DNA from: Teratosphaeria epicoccoides | Taxonomy: Eukaryota > Ascomycota > Dothideomycetes > Mycosphaerellales > Teratosphaeriaceae | Length of the DNA stretch: 64,000 bases | Direction of reading: 5' to 3' | NCBI GenBank assembly: GCA_021401465.1 | Contig: JADDMT010000016.1 | Location: forward strand, 310,001-374,000 | Part shown: positions 10,784 to 21,018 of the stretch, one piece after another | How the letters are laid out: each line of letters opens with the position of its first letter | Position numbering within the stretch: position 1 is the first letter of the stretch | Made by a program: the position numbers and the translations under genes | Notes under the pieces: generated by a model | Databases searched by the model: none | Told to the model about the DNA's origin: nothing | What the model saw: only the letters and a program-made list of their open reading frames with translations

Positions 10784-13700
10784 CTACCCAAACTCCACCC
10801 TCCCCATCCCTCTTTCCATCGCCGCGCTCCGCACGTCCTCCCCCACCTTCCTCACAGCACCCACCCAAGCCTCCTCCACCCCCTCATCAAGCTCCTTCTC
10901 GTCCTCCCCAACCACCCAAGTCAGCCACTTCACCACCGCCGCCGCCTTTGCCACGTCCCTCTCCTCGAGTACCACGGCCCTCAGATACTTCCCCAGCGCC
11001 CTCACATCCTCTTCGTACGGGCCCTCGCCGTCCGAGGAGAACTCAGCATACCACGACGTGATCGCGTGCCGCAAATCGGCCAAGTCCGTCAGCTGTCTCT
11101 GTGTGAACGTCGGTTTCGCCGGCCGCGGCGGAAGGTTGAACACTCGATCCAGCGGCCCGTCGTCATCAGTCGCAGCCTTCTTCCGCCGGTTGCGCGGTCG
11201 CTGATGCAAGGACAAGTCGATGCCTCCCGTGCGTTGCAGCCGAGCTTGTCGTTGCTGATCCAGGACTTCGCGACGGATGTCGTCTGGCAGGGCGGCGAGG
11301 AAGTCGGGATCCAGCTCCTCGGGTTCGGGTTCTGTGTCGGTAGTCGCGCCTGCGCTGTCGTCCTGTAAATGCTTCGCAGTCATGGGCCTGGCGACGAAGT
11401 TGGCTTGCGTGAGGGTCGGGTTGTCTGCGTGGCGAGCGCGACCAGCGAAAAGACCGCCGCCACGCTTGCGCTTGATGGCCTGCCTGGACAGTGGCGGTAG
11501 CGTCCGGTTTCTGCGAGGCGATTGCGGCAGCAGTGACTGCTCGCCTCGTTTGCGGTTGCTGGGCGACTTGTAAAAGCCAAGAATCTCGGCCCGGACATCC
11601 TCTGGCAGCGCTTCGAGGATGCTTGGATCGAGCTGAGACTGGTTTGGCAACGCAACTGCTGGGCGCGGAGACTGTGGTCTGGAGAGGACACGCGGCGGAT
11701 CCTGAACCAGCTTGCGTGGTGCTGGTGAGCCCGCGGCCCTGACATGCTTCGCCAATTTGGCCCTTATGTCTTCAGGCAGCTCAGCGAGCACACTTGGGTC
11801 GACCTGCGTGGGTAGCACAAATTGTGTCCCGAGCGTGTTGAGAGCCTTTTTGGATGGTGTACTAGGATTCATCGGCTGGACAGGAATGCTGGGTTGATTG
11901 GAATGAGATACGCGGTGCTTTTCTGGTGTCGTCACGTCTTGTATCGGGTCTTGAAGGGTCGATTCCTTCGGCACAGGCTTTTCGATCGAAGCAGGCTTCG
12001 AAGGCTGTCCAAGCTTGAATTGCAGCTTCTTCTGACTGCCAAGATCGGCGCCTTCTGCGCCATTTTTGATCGGTTCGAGCTTTTGCATCTGCACGCCAAT
12101 ACCCCTCAGCTCACCAGGAGAGATGTTGAACGACTTCATCATGGCGATAGCCTCTTTGCTAATGAGGACGGTATCAATGGTAGCCACTCCAAGCTGGAGG
12201 CTCTTGTTGAAAGTGTCGCATTTGCCGTGACCAAGGTGCTTCGGCGGGTCTAAAGGAGCATCGGCTGCTCGCCGCATGACCTTCATGGTAAGCTGCTTGC
12301 CCTTGACACGCTCCTTCATCAGACGCTTGTGTAGTTCGCCGCAAAGCCCATGCATGAACTCGTCCACTTGCTCTTGGTTCTCAAAGCGCACGCCCCAGTT
12401 GACTTCGGCAGAGACCGATTTGCGAATGACCTGATCGCCGACCTCGGTTCTATCAATGCCGCGAGAGTAGTCCCACAGCTTCTCGCCAGTCTTCGGCCCA
12501 AGCGTGTTGATCAGCTTTTCCTTCGACGCCTCACGGATATCTTTGACAAGCTTGATGCCAATCTCCTCAAGCTTACCCCCAATACTCCATGCCACACCTG
12601 GAAGGCTCGTGACCTCCAGCTGACCGATGAAGCCAAGCACTTCCTCCGGCTTCAGCTGATACTGACCAGCAGGCTTCGCCCTGCGCAATGCGACCTTTGC
12701 GAGCAAAATATTACCGCCTATGCCGACAGAAACGTGACATCCAGTCTTTGCGAGCACCTCATCCCGGAGCTGCTGAGCAATATCGCCCGCTTTCTTCTGC
12801 TCGCGGCAGACCGCTCCCTCATATCTTTTGACACCATCCGTACCGCTCTCGGTGAAGCACATTGCGCTGATGTCAATGAGCGCTTCATCAATACTGACGC
12901 TCTGCACGACGCCGCCAGTGGCCATGATAGCATCATAGAATGTGCGGCTCGCTTCTTCGTATGCTGGGAAGTCATACGGCAGGATCTTCAGGCCAGGACA
13001 CAGATCTTGAGCGCGTTTCATCCACATCCCGTTCTTCACGCCAAAAGTGCGAGCAGGATAGTTGCAGCTGGCTATCTCGGACCCAGAGCCACCGCCATGA
13101 GCAACAGCCGCTGGCTTGTCTTTGAAGTGAGGGAACCTCTTCAATGATATCGCGGCGAAGAAAGAATCAAAGTCAACATGCAGAACGTAGCGTCGCTGAG
13201 CTGGCAGCCTTCTGAGCTTGATCTTCTGCGAAGAAGATTTCTCAGCGGCTAAAGCTTGTAGTTGAGACTTCAAGTCTGCTTTCCAGGTGGACAGATGATG
13301 AAGACGAGATTCACGGTAGTATTGCTCGAGAAAGTCTGGATGCACCACAGTGGATTTGCGGATGCTGGGGTCAGACAGAAGCAGAGCGTTGTGCTCCTCG
13401 GCAGTCATTTTCGCTAGTCTGGAAGGAGAGACGGCGCGGAGCTGCTCTGAGTTGCGGACGACAGCCATGGAGTAGTCAGGTTCTTGTGAGCCTTCTCGTG
13501 GCCGAAGAGCGGGCGTGTCTTCTACGGCAGCTGCGTTTGCCGGCACAGCAGCAGCTTGACCTACATCTTTCAAGGCTGGCTCAGGAGCGAGCGGAGGACT
13601 GCTTGGCGGAGGTGTCTGGAGCTCCGTCCTGACCTCAAGCAAGTTTTCAGGCTTCGGCCTTCGACTCTCCATTTCAACTTTGACTTCTGCATCTCCTTGC

Positions 13701-14410
13701 TGCAGTTGCCGCTCCATCGACGACGTGATTTCTGGCATAGGAAACTCTTCATCCTCGATGTCTTCATCTGGCGTCACAGTCTGCGGGAATCGTGCCTTCC
13801 TCGTCGGGCTAGAGGGCTGCGAATGAATTCCCTTGGCATTCAGCTGGCTCGTATACCAACTGGCATCCGTCTGCTCCTTGTACGTCTGCGCCTTCCTATT
13901 GACTTGCGACTGCAAGTGGCCACCTTCAAAGCCCAGAACCTTCTGGCCGACGCCCTCGTCGACAACTCGATATGCATCCCAGGGCAACAGCTTCGCTGCT
14001 TTGATGCTGTCCACCACCCACGCAGGCTTGACGATGCGGTATCTGCGGAACTCCTCCTTCTTCTTGGGGGTGAGCTGACTGGCGATGATGTGAGTGACCA
14101 TTGTCTTGCCATCCAAATACTGGATGAAGCCGCCGCCATGCTGCACAATCATGGTGTGCAGATCATTCAGTGATGGCTGGGTGTATCCATTGACATGGCA
14201 GACTACGCCTTTGAAGATCTGGGGCTTGTCGGCAGACTGCGCTCTGAGCTGAGCATCCACATTCTGCAGCTTGATCTTCTTCCGCCTGAAGTATTCATTG
14301 AAACCGCCGAACTTGGAGGCTTCATACTCCTCGCCCTCCTCGTCTTCGAAAGTGTGTCCCTCGATCCGTTTCCGGACCCGACTGGACTTTTGCTCCAGTC
14401 GCGAGCCCAT
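10784..14410 (-). CDS. REV1: DNA repair protein Rev1 (Y-family deoxycytidyl transferase)
   Basis: Translesion synthesis protein that inserts dCMP opposite lesions and recruits polymerase zeta. Single exon, 1,208 residues, ATG at 14408-14410. A BRCT domain occupies about residues 62-150 (GGGFIQYLDGKTMVTHII to PAWVVDSI). The Y-family catalytic core begins near residue 410 with HVDFDSFFAAI and has the acidic pair in SVSIDEALID near residue 507, followed by the VSVGIGGNILLAKVA helix-hairpin region. The C-terminal third has three ubiquitin-binding (UBM) motifs, each with LPxDxR: near residues 867 (LAELPEDIRAKL), 925 (LEALPEDVRAEIL) and 1030 (LAALPDDIRREVL), then a Rev1 C-terminal domain at about 1100-1208. 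Divergent from the AP-2 sigma gene. Confidence 0.95.
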   Translation of the reverse strand: MGSRLEQKSSRVRKRIEGHTFEDEEGEEYEASKFGGFNEYFRRKKIKLQNVDAQLRAQSADKPQIFKGVVCHVNGYTQPSLNDLHTMIVQHGGGFIQYLDGKTMVTHIIASQLTPKKKEEFRRYRIVKPAWVVDSIKAAKLLPWDAYRVVDEGVGQKVLGFEGGHLQSQVNRKAQTYKEQTDASWYTSQLNAKGIHSQPSSPTRKARFPQTVTPDEDIEDEEFPMPEITSSMERQLQQGDAEVKVEMESRRPKPENLLEVRTELQTPPPSSPPLAPEPALKDVGQAAAVPANAAAVEDTPALRPREGSQEPDYSMAVVRNSEQLRAVSPSRLAKMTAEEHNALLLSDPSIRKSTVVHPDFLEQYYRESRLHHLSTWKADLKSQLQALAAEKSSSQKIKLRRLPAQRRYVLHVDFDSFFAAISLKRFPHFKDKPAAVAHGGGSGSEIASCNYPARTFGVKNGMWMKRAQDLCPGLKILPYDFPAYEEASRTFYDAIMATGGVVQSVSIDEALIDISAMCFTESGTDGVKRYEGAVCREQKKAGDIAQQLRDEVLAKTGCHVSVGIGGNILLAKVALRRAKPAGQYQLKPEEVLGFIGQLEVTSLPGVAWSIGGKLEEIGIKLVKDIREASKEKLINTLGPKTGEKLWDYSRGIDRTEVGDQVIRKSVSAEVNWGVRFENQEQVDEFMHGLCGELHKRLMKERVKGKQLTMKVMRRAADAPLDPPKHLGHGKCDTFNKSLQLGVATIDTVLISKEAIAMMKSFNISPGELRGIGVQMQKLEPIKNGAEGADLGSQKKLQFKLGQPSKPASIEKPVPKESTLQDPIQDVTTPEKHRVSHSNQPSIPVQPMNPSTPSKKALNTLGTQFVLPTQVDPSVLAELPEDIRAKLAKHVRAAGSPAPRKLVQDPPRVLSRPQSPRPAVALPNQSQLDPSILEALPEDVRAEILGFYKSPSNRKRGEQSLLPQSPRRNRTLPPLSRQAIKRKRGGGLFAGRARHADNPTLTQANFVARPMTAKHLQDDSAGATTDTEPEPEELDPDFLAALPDDIRREVLDQQRQARLQRTGGIDLSLHQRPRNRRKKAATDDDGPLDRVFNLPPRPAKPTFTQRQLTDLADLRHAITSWYAEFSSDGEGPYEEDVRALGKYLRAVVLEERDVAKAAAVVKWLTWVVGEDEKELDEGVEEAWVGAVRKVGEDVRSAAMERGMGRVEFG

Positions 14411-14702
14411 TGCCGGAATGTGGAGGTTTCCGCGAGCGACAAGTCTACACTAGTTCTACAGAGAGACAGCATTGTGCTGCTTTGGGCATGTGAAAGGGGG
14501 AGGGAGGGAGTGCCCGCCACTGTACATGTGAAATCCGGGACGAGAACCACGCGGTAATGACGCGCGAAGCGGCACGCACTTTATTTACTCCAATCAATCA
14601 ATAATCGATTGACGGATCAACCAAAGTCTATATCACATCGAACTGCCCAAACTCACCTCACCAACTCCCGATCAGGTGAATAAGCACATTCCCGCCACAA
14701 TC
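14411..14702. promoter_or_regulatory. Divergent promoter region, REV1 and APS2
   Basis: 292 bp between the two outward-facing start codons. It contains an AT-rich stretch at 14580-14615 (TTTATTTACTCC, AATCAATCAATAATCGATTG) suitable as a core promoter for the AP-2 sigma gene, followed by a CA/CT-rich leader. No specific operator is recognised. Confidence 0.4.
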
Positions 14703-15205
14703 ATGGTCCTCTCCTTCGTCTTGATCCAGAACAGGCAGTACGCGAGATATCTCCCGATCTCACTGAGCAACACAACATCCCCATCTAACTCCATATTCAC
14801 AGAGGCAAAACCCGCCTGGCGAAATGGTATTCCCCCTACAACGACGACGAGAAAATCAAACTCAAAGGCGAAATCCACCGCCTCGTCGCCCCGCGCGACC
14901 AAAAGCACCAATCCAACTTCGTCGAGTTCCGCGGCTCCTCCAAGATCGTCTACCGCCGCTACGCCGGCCTCTTCTTCTGCGCCTGCGTCGACGCCAACGA
15001 CAACGAACTCGCCTTCCTCGAAGCCATACATTTCTTCGTCGAGGTGCTGGATCAGTTCTTCGGGAACGTGTGCGAGCTGGATCTGGTGTTCAATTTCTAC
15101 AAAGTCTATGCGATTCTGGACGAGGTGTTTTTGGCGGGGGAGATCCAGGAGACGAGCAAGCAGGTGGTTTTGACGAGGTTGGAGCATTTGGATAAGCTGG
15201 AGTGA
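14703..15205 (+). CDS. APS2: AP-2 adaptor complex sigma subunit
   Basis: Small subunit of the clathrin AP-2 adaptor at the plasma membrane; it binds dileucine sorting signals in cargo during endocytosis. Two exons, 14703-14737 and 14803-15205, 145 residues, the usual size of sigma adaptins. The junction restores MVLSFVLIQNRQ followed by GKTRLAKWY; the intron has a CTAAC branch site about 15 nt before its acceptor. Further family landmarks are FVEFRGSSKIVYRRYAGLFF and FFGNVCELDLVFNFYK. The VLSFVLIQNRQGKTRL start and the VEFR segment favour AP-2 over the AP-1 or AP-3 sigma chain. The assignment to AP-2 is confident. Confidence 0.96.
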
Positions 15206-15893
15206 GCTGGAGTCACGCCTGACACGCGGATCTCGGGACATCTTTGTGGGAGAGGGACGCGCGCGGCTATCTTGGAAGTGACATGCAATGCTAATGCCGC
15301 TCTGCCCACGCTCGGAAGAAGCAAAAGGACACCAAGGACTTCGAGACTCTGAACATCGCCGCTGCCGAATGGAGCGAGAGGACCACATAGTCATGCGCAA
15401 CTTGGCGGCAGAGACGAGATGGGTGCGGTAGGTCGGGAGGCCGAGAACATAGCTCTGAAGAGGTTGCGGCAGCAGCAGGCAGATCATCGACGATTGCAAA
15501 AAAAGTCCGGAATACGGGCATGATGCTGCAGCTGACGGATTTGGTCTGCTCAATCGGGCCGGCTGTGATGGGAGGGAACGAGGGTGTTCCGGCACCTGAT
15601 ACTGTTGGAGTTGGGGGAGTGGAAGAGGACAGCCTGTTTGGTTACTTTGTCACGGACCCCAGTCCTTCTTCAATGGATGTCTGGACAGATATATCGCGAG
15701 GCGACTGAGACGATCAGTGGATGTGCGTGGGGTAATAAGTAGGTTGAGATGTACCATTGGATGGAACGACCGGGGCACGAGGTGCAAAAAGAAAAAACAT
15801 CAGAAGCCTTGAATGAGGGTTCAAGAGCACAGCTCGCCGCAGTGAGGATGCTTCAAACACATATACACCGCAACGCTATGCTATGCATACGCT
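15206..15893. other. Intergenic, tail-to-tail, no gene seen
   Basis: About 690 bp between the stop codons of APS2 (+) and NMA111 (-). It should hold both 3' untranslated regions and terminators. No open frame with domain-like composition, and no repeat, is visible. Confidence 0.6.
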
Positions 15894-18800
15894 TCAATCA
15901 AACAACACCTTCCCATCTACTTCTCGACCATCAGCCTCCACACCGCCCTGTTCAACCCCATCAACCGGTACTTCCTCCACACTATCTGCTACCACCTCCC
16001 CCTCCCCCGCCTTCACCACTCCACCCTCGTACGTCGTCCTCTTCCACCCTTCCCTCACACCCGAATCCTTCAAGAATTCCACCGTTGGAAAATAATGCTC
16101 ATTCTTCTTCATCGTCGCCACCCACGGCACATTATCAAACGTCATGATCTTCAGTCTGAAATACGTGTTATCCGGGATCTTGCTCGTCTCCCGCACGAAG
16201 CTTTCGAGGTCGGGCGTGGGGACGGCATTGACAGCCAGGATGAAGTTGGTCGGTGCGAGGCCGTACATGTATGCTGGCGACCCGCGCACGCGGGCAGAGA
16301 CGTAGATGTCGCTGTGGACCTTGCTGATCTGTTGACGAACGGCGTGGTGGGGACGGTGCAGGATGGCGCCACAGAAGACGACGACGCGGTCGGTTTCGAG
16401 TTCAGAGGTGGGCACTGTAGGAATCTCGAGCTCCATTTGTTGCTGCTTGCGGATGATGACGGCTTTGAGGGTCTTGTGGGTGTACATTATGTCCATGTCA
16501 CTGACGCGTGTGATAAGCTTGCCGTTAAGCGTGAGGATGATGTCGCCTTCCGTTAGGCCACCGGTGTTGCCGGCGTCGACTTTTCGCACCATGAAGAGCT
16601 GATGGCGTTCTGGATCTTCACGCTCGACTCGCTCGATCCACGATTCCTCGACGCCCATGATACGGCATTGAGACATCTGGACTGTTTGCGTTTCGAGGTT
16701 GAGGATGCGAAGGTCCGGGCGACCGCCACTCTTCACTTCTTCGATGACAGGGAGCAGTGCAGGCGTTGCAAAGCCTAGATGATACTCGACATCTTTCCCG
16801 CTGTTTCCAGACCGCTCGCCGAGGTATGTGAGCCAAAGCGCCTGGACAGTTCCATCCTCGGCAACCAGAACGCCACTGCCACATTGACTCGACAGGCTCG
16901 TGTCGACGGTGATGGCATCGAGATTGACAGCACGATACCGTGGTGTCGATGCGCTGGCCGGGATCGCTACGGTCGTAATGTCCGTGACCGCTGTCGATGC
17001 AACGACCGGTCGAAGGTTCTGATTGAAGCCGAAGAAAATGGTCTGCTCGCCCTGCTTGATGGGCTTGATCGCCAATTTCGCAGACTTTACAGGCGCCTGG
17101 ACCAAGCTTGGGTCGTACTGGATGATGGCGTAGTTCTGTAGAGGATGCATGAAGACGACCTTACCGTCGACGATGATGCTATCGGCAATAGTGACCGATA
17201 TGTCGCACATGTCATACGGGACAATGGCTCTGCTGACGACAACAAGACCCTTCTCTGCGTCGATGACCAGACCAAAGCCAATCTTTCGTGCCTTGGGAAA
17301 CCCGTCGAGCTTCAGTGGCATCATGGCACTGATACGGACGAACGATCGGATGACGTCGACAGCCTGCGGATGTCTCGCGCCGTCCATCTGTATAAAGTTG
17401 GCTTTGCGCGGCACTGGCGTAGCAGGCTCGATCGGGTCATAAAGATCCTTGAAGTCCCACGAACCAGTCTTATCGTTGCGAATTGCCTGTCGCATTGTCT
17501 TGTGCCAATGACGATCCACAAGCATGATGGATGTGTTCAGCGTGTGCATGTCGCGAAGGTGCTTGTAGGTGACGACGACCCGACCACGGTCTGCAACATC
17601 CTTCATCACCTGTACGAAGGTGTCCAGATCTGGTGTCGGCTTATGATCAACAGACTGCACCAGCCAGCCACACTCGGAGCCTTCGAATCGGAACGAGCCA
17701 GACGCCTCGCAGCAGTACACCCCATTGCCTTTGATCGCTACAGCGTATAGCCGCGCCTGCTGGTAGGATAGGTTGTGGAATGATGCGCCAGCCACAGACA
17801 CGAAACGATCGGGAGTGATGTCGTGCAGGTCACCAACGTCGACTACGATCTCGACATCCTGGCCCCCTCTCTGTACCAGCAGCTTGACCTGAGCGCTTAC
17901 ACTGCTGTCCAATACATCATCAAGACGTACGAACTGAGTCAGCAGCTCGCCGTTCACTTTCACCAGTACATCACCTTCTTCAAGCTTCTCATCGGCGGGA
18001 CCCTTTGGCAGAACGACCTCTGCCACGAGCATGCCAGTCTCTTTCGGGAACTCTGTGCGCACCTTGGCCTCCCAATCTGCGCGAAGACCTAATCGCCGGC
18101 ACTCGTCGAAAGGCTTGATGACCCATTGTGTCTGAATTGTCCCTCTGCTCACAGGCTTGCCTTCTCTTATGCATTGCAATGCTCTCAAAGGTCGGTCGAG
18201 AGGCAGGAAATAATCTGTCGCAGCGCCGTCCGCTCTGCCACCAGCCTGCAGGGCCACCGCGAATCCATCGATGTTGACTACAGGCGACCCAGACGAGCCA
18301 CCTGACGCAGCCGCCGCAGCTTGTATGTAGTTGGTGTTAAAGTCACTGTAACCCTCGCCGTACTCCGGCGCGTTGCGATCCAACCGTGAAATAACACCAG
18401 ACAAGATACTGAGCTTCTCTCCCGCATCATTACCCACCACTCTGATCTCCGACCCAACCTTCGCCAAGTCTGGCCTCAACTCCAGTTGCGCCAATGGCAT
18501 GTACTTGACTTTTTTGGGATCGAATCGCAAAATACCAAAGTCGTGAACCGGATCCCTGTAAACTGGATACACGTCACACTCCTCATGATTATCAAATATG
18601 CAGTACCCCCAAAACGGCCCAGCCCCGACTACATGCCTGTTGGTCAGGATGTAACCTCTCTCCGAGTCAACCACAAACCCCGTGGCCTCGCTCGAGATGG
18701 CCTCGTCCGTGTCGAAGGCGCATGTTTGACAGAAGTGTATGCTGACCACGTTCCTCACCACCTTTTCGATCGTCGCCTGCCATTCTGCGGTATCTGCAGT

Positions 18801-19025
18801 CGCAGCAGCGTGCACCACCCCGTTCACCTCTTCCTGAATGCGATCATGTGTGCCGTAGCCGTTTGATGTGTCATTAGCAGAGACTGAGATGGATGTGCCA
18901 TTTGCGTAGGGCTTTTCCGGAACATCTTCCATTGGATGAGAGGGTCTGCGCTTGGCGGGACGATCGGTTGCGCCGGACGTGTGAGGCTGCTTGCGCTTCG
19001 TCGTCGATGTCTGCCTCTGGTCCAT
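15894..19025 (-). CDS. NMA111: HtrA-like serine protease Nma111 (pro-apoptotic)
   Basis: Nuclear HtrA/Omi-type protease of fungi. Single exon. From the ATG at 19023-19025 the protein is 1,043 residues, matching the family's length of about 1,000; it begins MDQRQTSTTKRKQ with basic, NLS-like clusters (TKRKQ, PAKRR). The first protease domain carries the triad: His in LTNRHVVGAG (about residue 129), Asp in VHDFGIL (about 161) and Ser in GGSSGSPVV (about 245). PDZ-like segments follow, and a second, degenerate protease-like half with further PDZ-like regions fills the C-terminus, the duplicated layout typical of Nma111. The frame stays open upstream to another ATG at 19257-19259, adding 78 residues rich in Arg, Ser and hydrophobics; see findings. 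Confidence 0.93.
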   Translation of the reverse strand: MDQRQTSTTKRKQPHTSGATDRPAKRRPSHPMEDVPEKPYANGTSISVSANDTSNGYGTHDRIQEEVNGVVHAAATADTAEWQATIEKVVRNVVSIHFCQTCAFDTDEAISSEATGFVVDSERGYILTNRHVVGAGPFWGYCIFDNHEECDVYPVYRDPVHDFGILRFDPKKVKYMPLAQLELRPDLAKVGSEIRVVGNDAGEKLSILSGVISRLDRNAPEYGEGYSDFNTNYIQAAAAASGGSSGSPVVNIDGFAVALQAGGRADGAATDYFLPLDRPLRALQCIREGKPVSRGTIQTQWVIKPFDECRRLGLRADWEAKVRTEFPKETGMLVAEVVLPKGPADEKLEEGDVLVKVNGELLTQFVRLDDVLDSSVSAQVKLLVQRGGQDVEIVVDVGDLHDITPDRFVSVAGASFHNLSYQQARLYAVAIKGNGVYCCEASGSFRFEGSECGWLVQSVDHKPTPDLDTFVQVMKDVADRGRVVVTYKHLRDMHTLNTSIMLVDRHWHKTMRQAIRNDKTGSWDFKDLYDPIEPATPVPRKANFIQMDGARHPQAVDVIRSFVRISAMMPLKLDGFPKARKIGFGLVIDAEKGLVVVSRAIVPYDMCDISVTIADSIIVDGKVVFMHPLQNYAIIQYDPSLVQAPVKSAKLAIKPIKQGEQTIFFGFNQNLRPVVASTAVTDITTVAIPASASTPRYRAVNLDAITVDTSLSSQCGSGVLVAEDGTVQALWLTYLGERSGNSGKDVEYHLGFATPALLPVIEEVKSGGRPDLRILNLETQTVQMSQCRIMGVEESWIERVEREDPERHQLFMVRKVDAGNTGGLTEGDIILTLNGKLITRVSDMDIMYTHKTLKAVIIRKQQQMELEIPTVPTSELETDRVVVFCGAILHRPHHAVRQQISKVHSDIYVSARVRGSPAYMYGLAPTNFILAVNAVPTPDLESFVRETSKIPDNTYFRLKIMTFDNVPWVATMKKNEHYFPTVEFLKDSGVREGWKRTTYEGGVVKAGEGEVVADSVEEVPVDGVEQGGVEADGREVDGKVLFD

Positions 19026-20319
19026 GACGGGGGTCTTATGAAACGCCGCGCGCCTGCTGTGTGCTGGAATGTTGCTGAGCGGTTTAATACTCCCTAACCA
19101 GGCAAAGTTGCTTCTGTCGTTGCTTCTCGTTGAAGAAATTCCAGAGATTACGCGGGCTATGTTACAGCTTTGTGAAAGAAGGGTGTGTGAAGGATGCGGG
19201 AACGCGCTTCGGGTTATTACGGCAGTCCTAAGAAAGCCCCAGGCAAGGCGATCGAGCATTCAGACGGCCACATTCGGCTGCGGCGACGCCGACGGAATGG
19301 AAAGGATGGTCAGACGGTAAATGGCCGCGTGAGGCGAAAGTGGGTGTCGGGCTCGTTTATGGTCGAGGAGATTGTGCTGGTGCATGCACAATAAGCTTTT
19401 ATGTATCGAGGGCCGGGCCGTGCCGTGAATTTGCAGATCATGTCTCACCTAAGACCGAGGACCTTGATGAACCGATCACCGCCATGAACCTCGCTACCTC
19501 GCGTCCTGGAGTCAGGACTCATGACAGATTATTGGCCAAGATCATACTCCAGATACGCAGAAATTGTCAAAGAGCTGAGCTTCTCGACTACACCCGATGA
19601 AGGCCACATGAGTGTGATTCGACTACCACGCTGCGGTATCGATTAACACTTGTAGAATGTCCAGGACGCGAGACATGGGGGCATCACCCTCCCATGTGCA
19701 GGAGCACAATGCTGGTGTGCCATCTGCTCAGAGCGTACCTTCCCTGTCTGGCAAAGCCGAACTAGCGGCTAGGCACGTGGCAGCTGAATTCTACTAGATC
19801 CACATCGGCATGGCGTGATCGTCTCGCGGAGTGCATCAATACTCTAGGGGCTGTCTATGAATACCCTCTGCCAATATTTGTATCGTAGCTGCGCCATTAT
19901 ATTTGTTCACGCACCACCAAGCAGGTGTCGCCATCGCGCTCCGACCTTAAAAACATCTTGATATCAGTGTATTTCACCACGTGCAAGGGTCGATCTGCTA
20001 TGGGGATCAACTCAGAGAACATACAGGTTCTCGACGCCCTTCAATGCTCGAATGCAAGAAGAGGGACACCAACCAGAAGTCTGACAGAAGCGTCGATGCA
20101 ATGAAGTGTCCGGCAGGGTGAAGTGAATCCGTGAATCCACTCGACTAGGCTACAATCTGGTGTTGAAATTGCGTGTCAAGAGCTATAAAGCCAAGGACGT
20201 TCTCTTTTGACATCTCACCCTCCCGTCACCTGACCTAAACCACGACGGACTACCACCAAGTTCAGTCGTCTATCAGCGAACTCGAATCTATCCAATCACA
20301 CAGTCTCCCTAAATGTAAC
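19026..20319. other. Intergenic, divergent spacer
   Basis: About 1.3 kb between NMA111 (-) and the small plus-strand gene. The first 234 bp can be read as an in-frame N-terminal extension of NMA111. Near the right end a TATA-like TATAAA at 20184-20189 is followed by CT-rich sequence and lies about 135 bp before the ATG at 20320. No other gene, repeat or RNA is evident. Confidence 0.5.
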
Positions 20320-20644
20320 ATGCCTGACACCGCTGCAACCCCCAAAGCCGGCAACTGGACCGACGAGGACAAGGTATCATGCCTCCCACGCCTTCCCATC
20401 TCCAATACTCCGCTGACCTTCATAACCACAGATCGGCATCCTATTCCTAATCATCGAGCGCATGAGCGGCAGTATCCCATGGTACGTAAGTCCTCACATC
20501 TGCACTCATTGCCACCCCAGTAACACTAATGGTACTGAGCGTGATGGCGTGCGATCGGAGACGATGCGGTTTGCTGTGATGGCGATGAACAATGCGTGCA
20601 GTCAAAGCTTGCGCGGCGCATCAGAGGGATCAATTGAGTTCTGA
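20320..20644 (+). CDS. Possible small protein with SANT-like N-terminus
   Basis: Tentative. Exon 1 (20320-20373) reads MPDTAATPKAGNWTDEDK and exon 2 (20432-20481) IGILFLIIERMSGSIPW; the 58-nt intron between has good GTATCA and CACAG ends and joins in frame. NWTxxDK followed by a hydrophobic helix resembles small fungal SANT/Myb-like proteins. The third exon is uncertain: the best continuation uses GTACGTAAGT at 20482 and the acceptor at 20520, but this intron is only 39 nt; it would end at 20644 and give 75 residues. A further open stretch at about 20660-20815 with an acidic end (FDDELDFDAF) could be a missed last exon. A TATA-like box lies 135 bp upstream. The gene may be decayed. Confidence 0.35.
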
Positions 20645-21018
20645 TGCTGCGGTGGTGTAGACAATCAGCTTTGCGGCTCAAGTACCAGAGGGCATCATAC
20701 TTTCCAGCTTCTTTTTCTGAAGAGGACAGGCGAACAATCCGTGACACTCAGTTTTGACGATGAGCTCGACTTCGACGCTTTCAGTACCGTCAATAATCAC
20801 AGCACCAGCTGAGAATCAAATGTACCCGAAGCAGACAACGTTGACTTTGATGCGTTGTGCATATTGACGAGGCCGAGGATCTTTTCAGCGACACTGCAGA
20901 ACTATGAAATGTTGTTGGATTGCTGCACTTATCGTCATTCGTAATTCATGTCATGATACTCACGCCAAATAGATTTGCCAAGGAACGCTCACTCAACCAA
21001 GAAACGAAAAACATCAGC
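20645..21018. other. Intergenic, possible unassigned exon
   Basis: 374 bp between the small gene and the stop of the DUF3824 gene. The plus strand has an open stretch ending at about 20815 with an acidic, aromatic C-terminus (FDDELDFDAF), which may belong to the gene upstream. Otherwise nothing is recognised. Confidence 0.35.
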
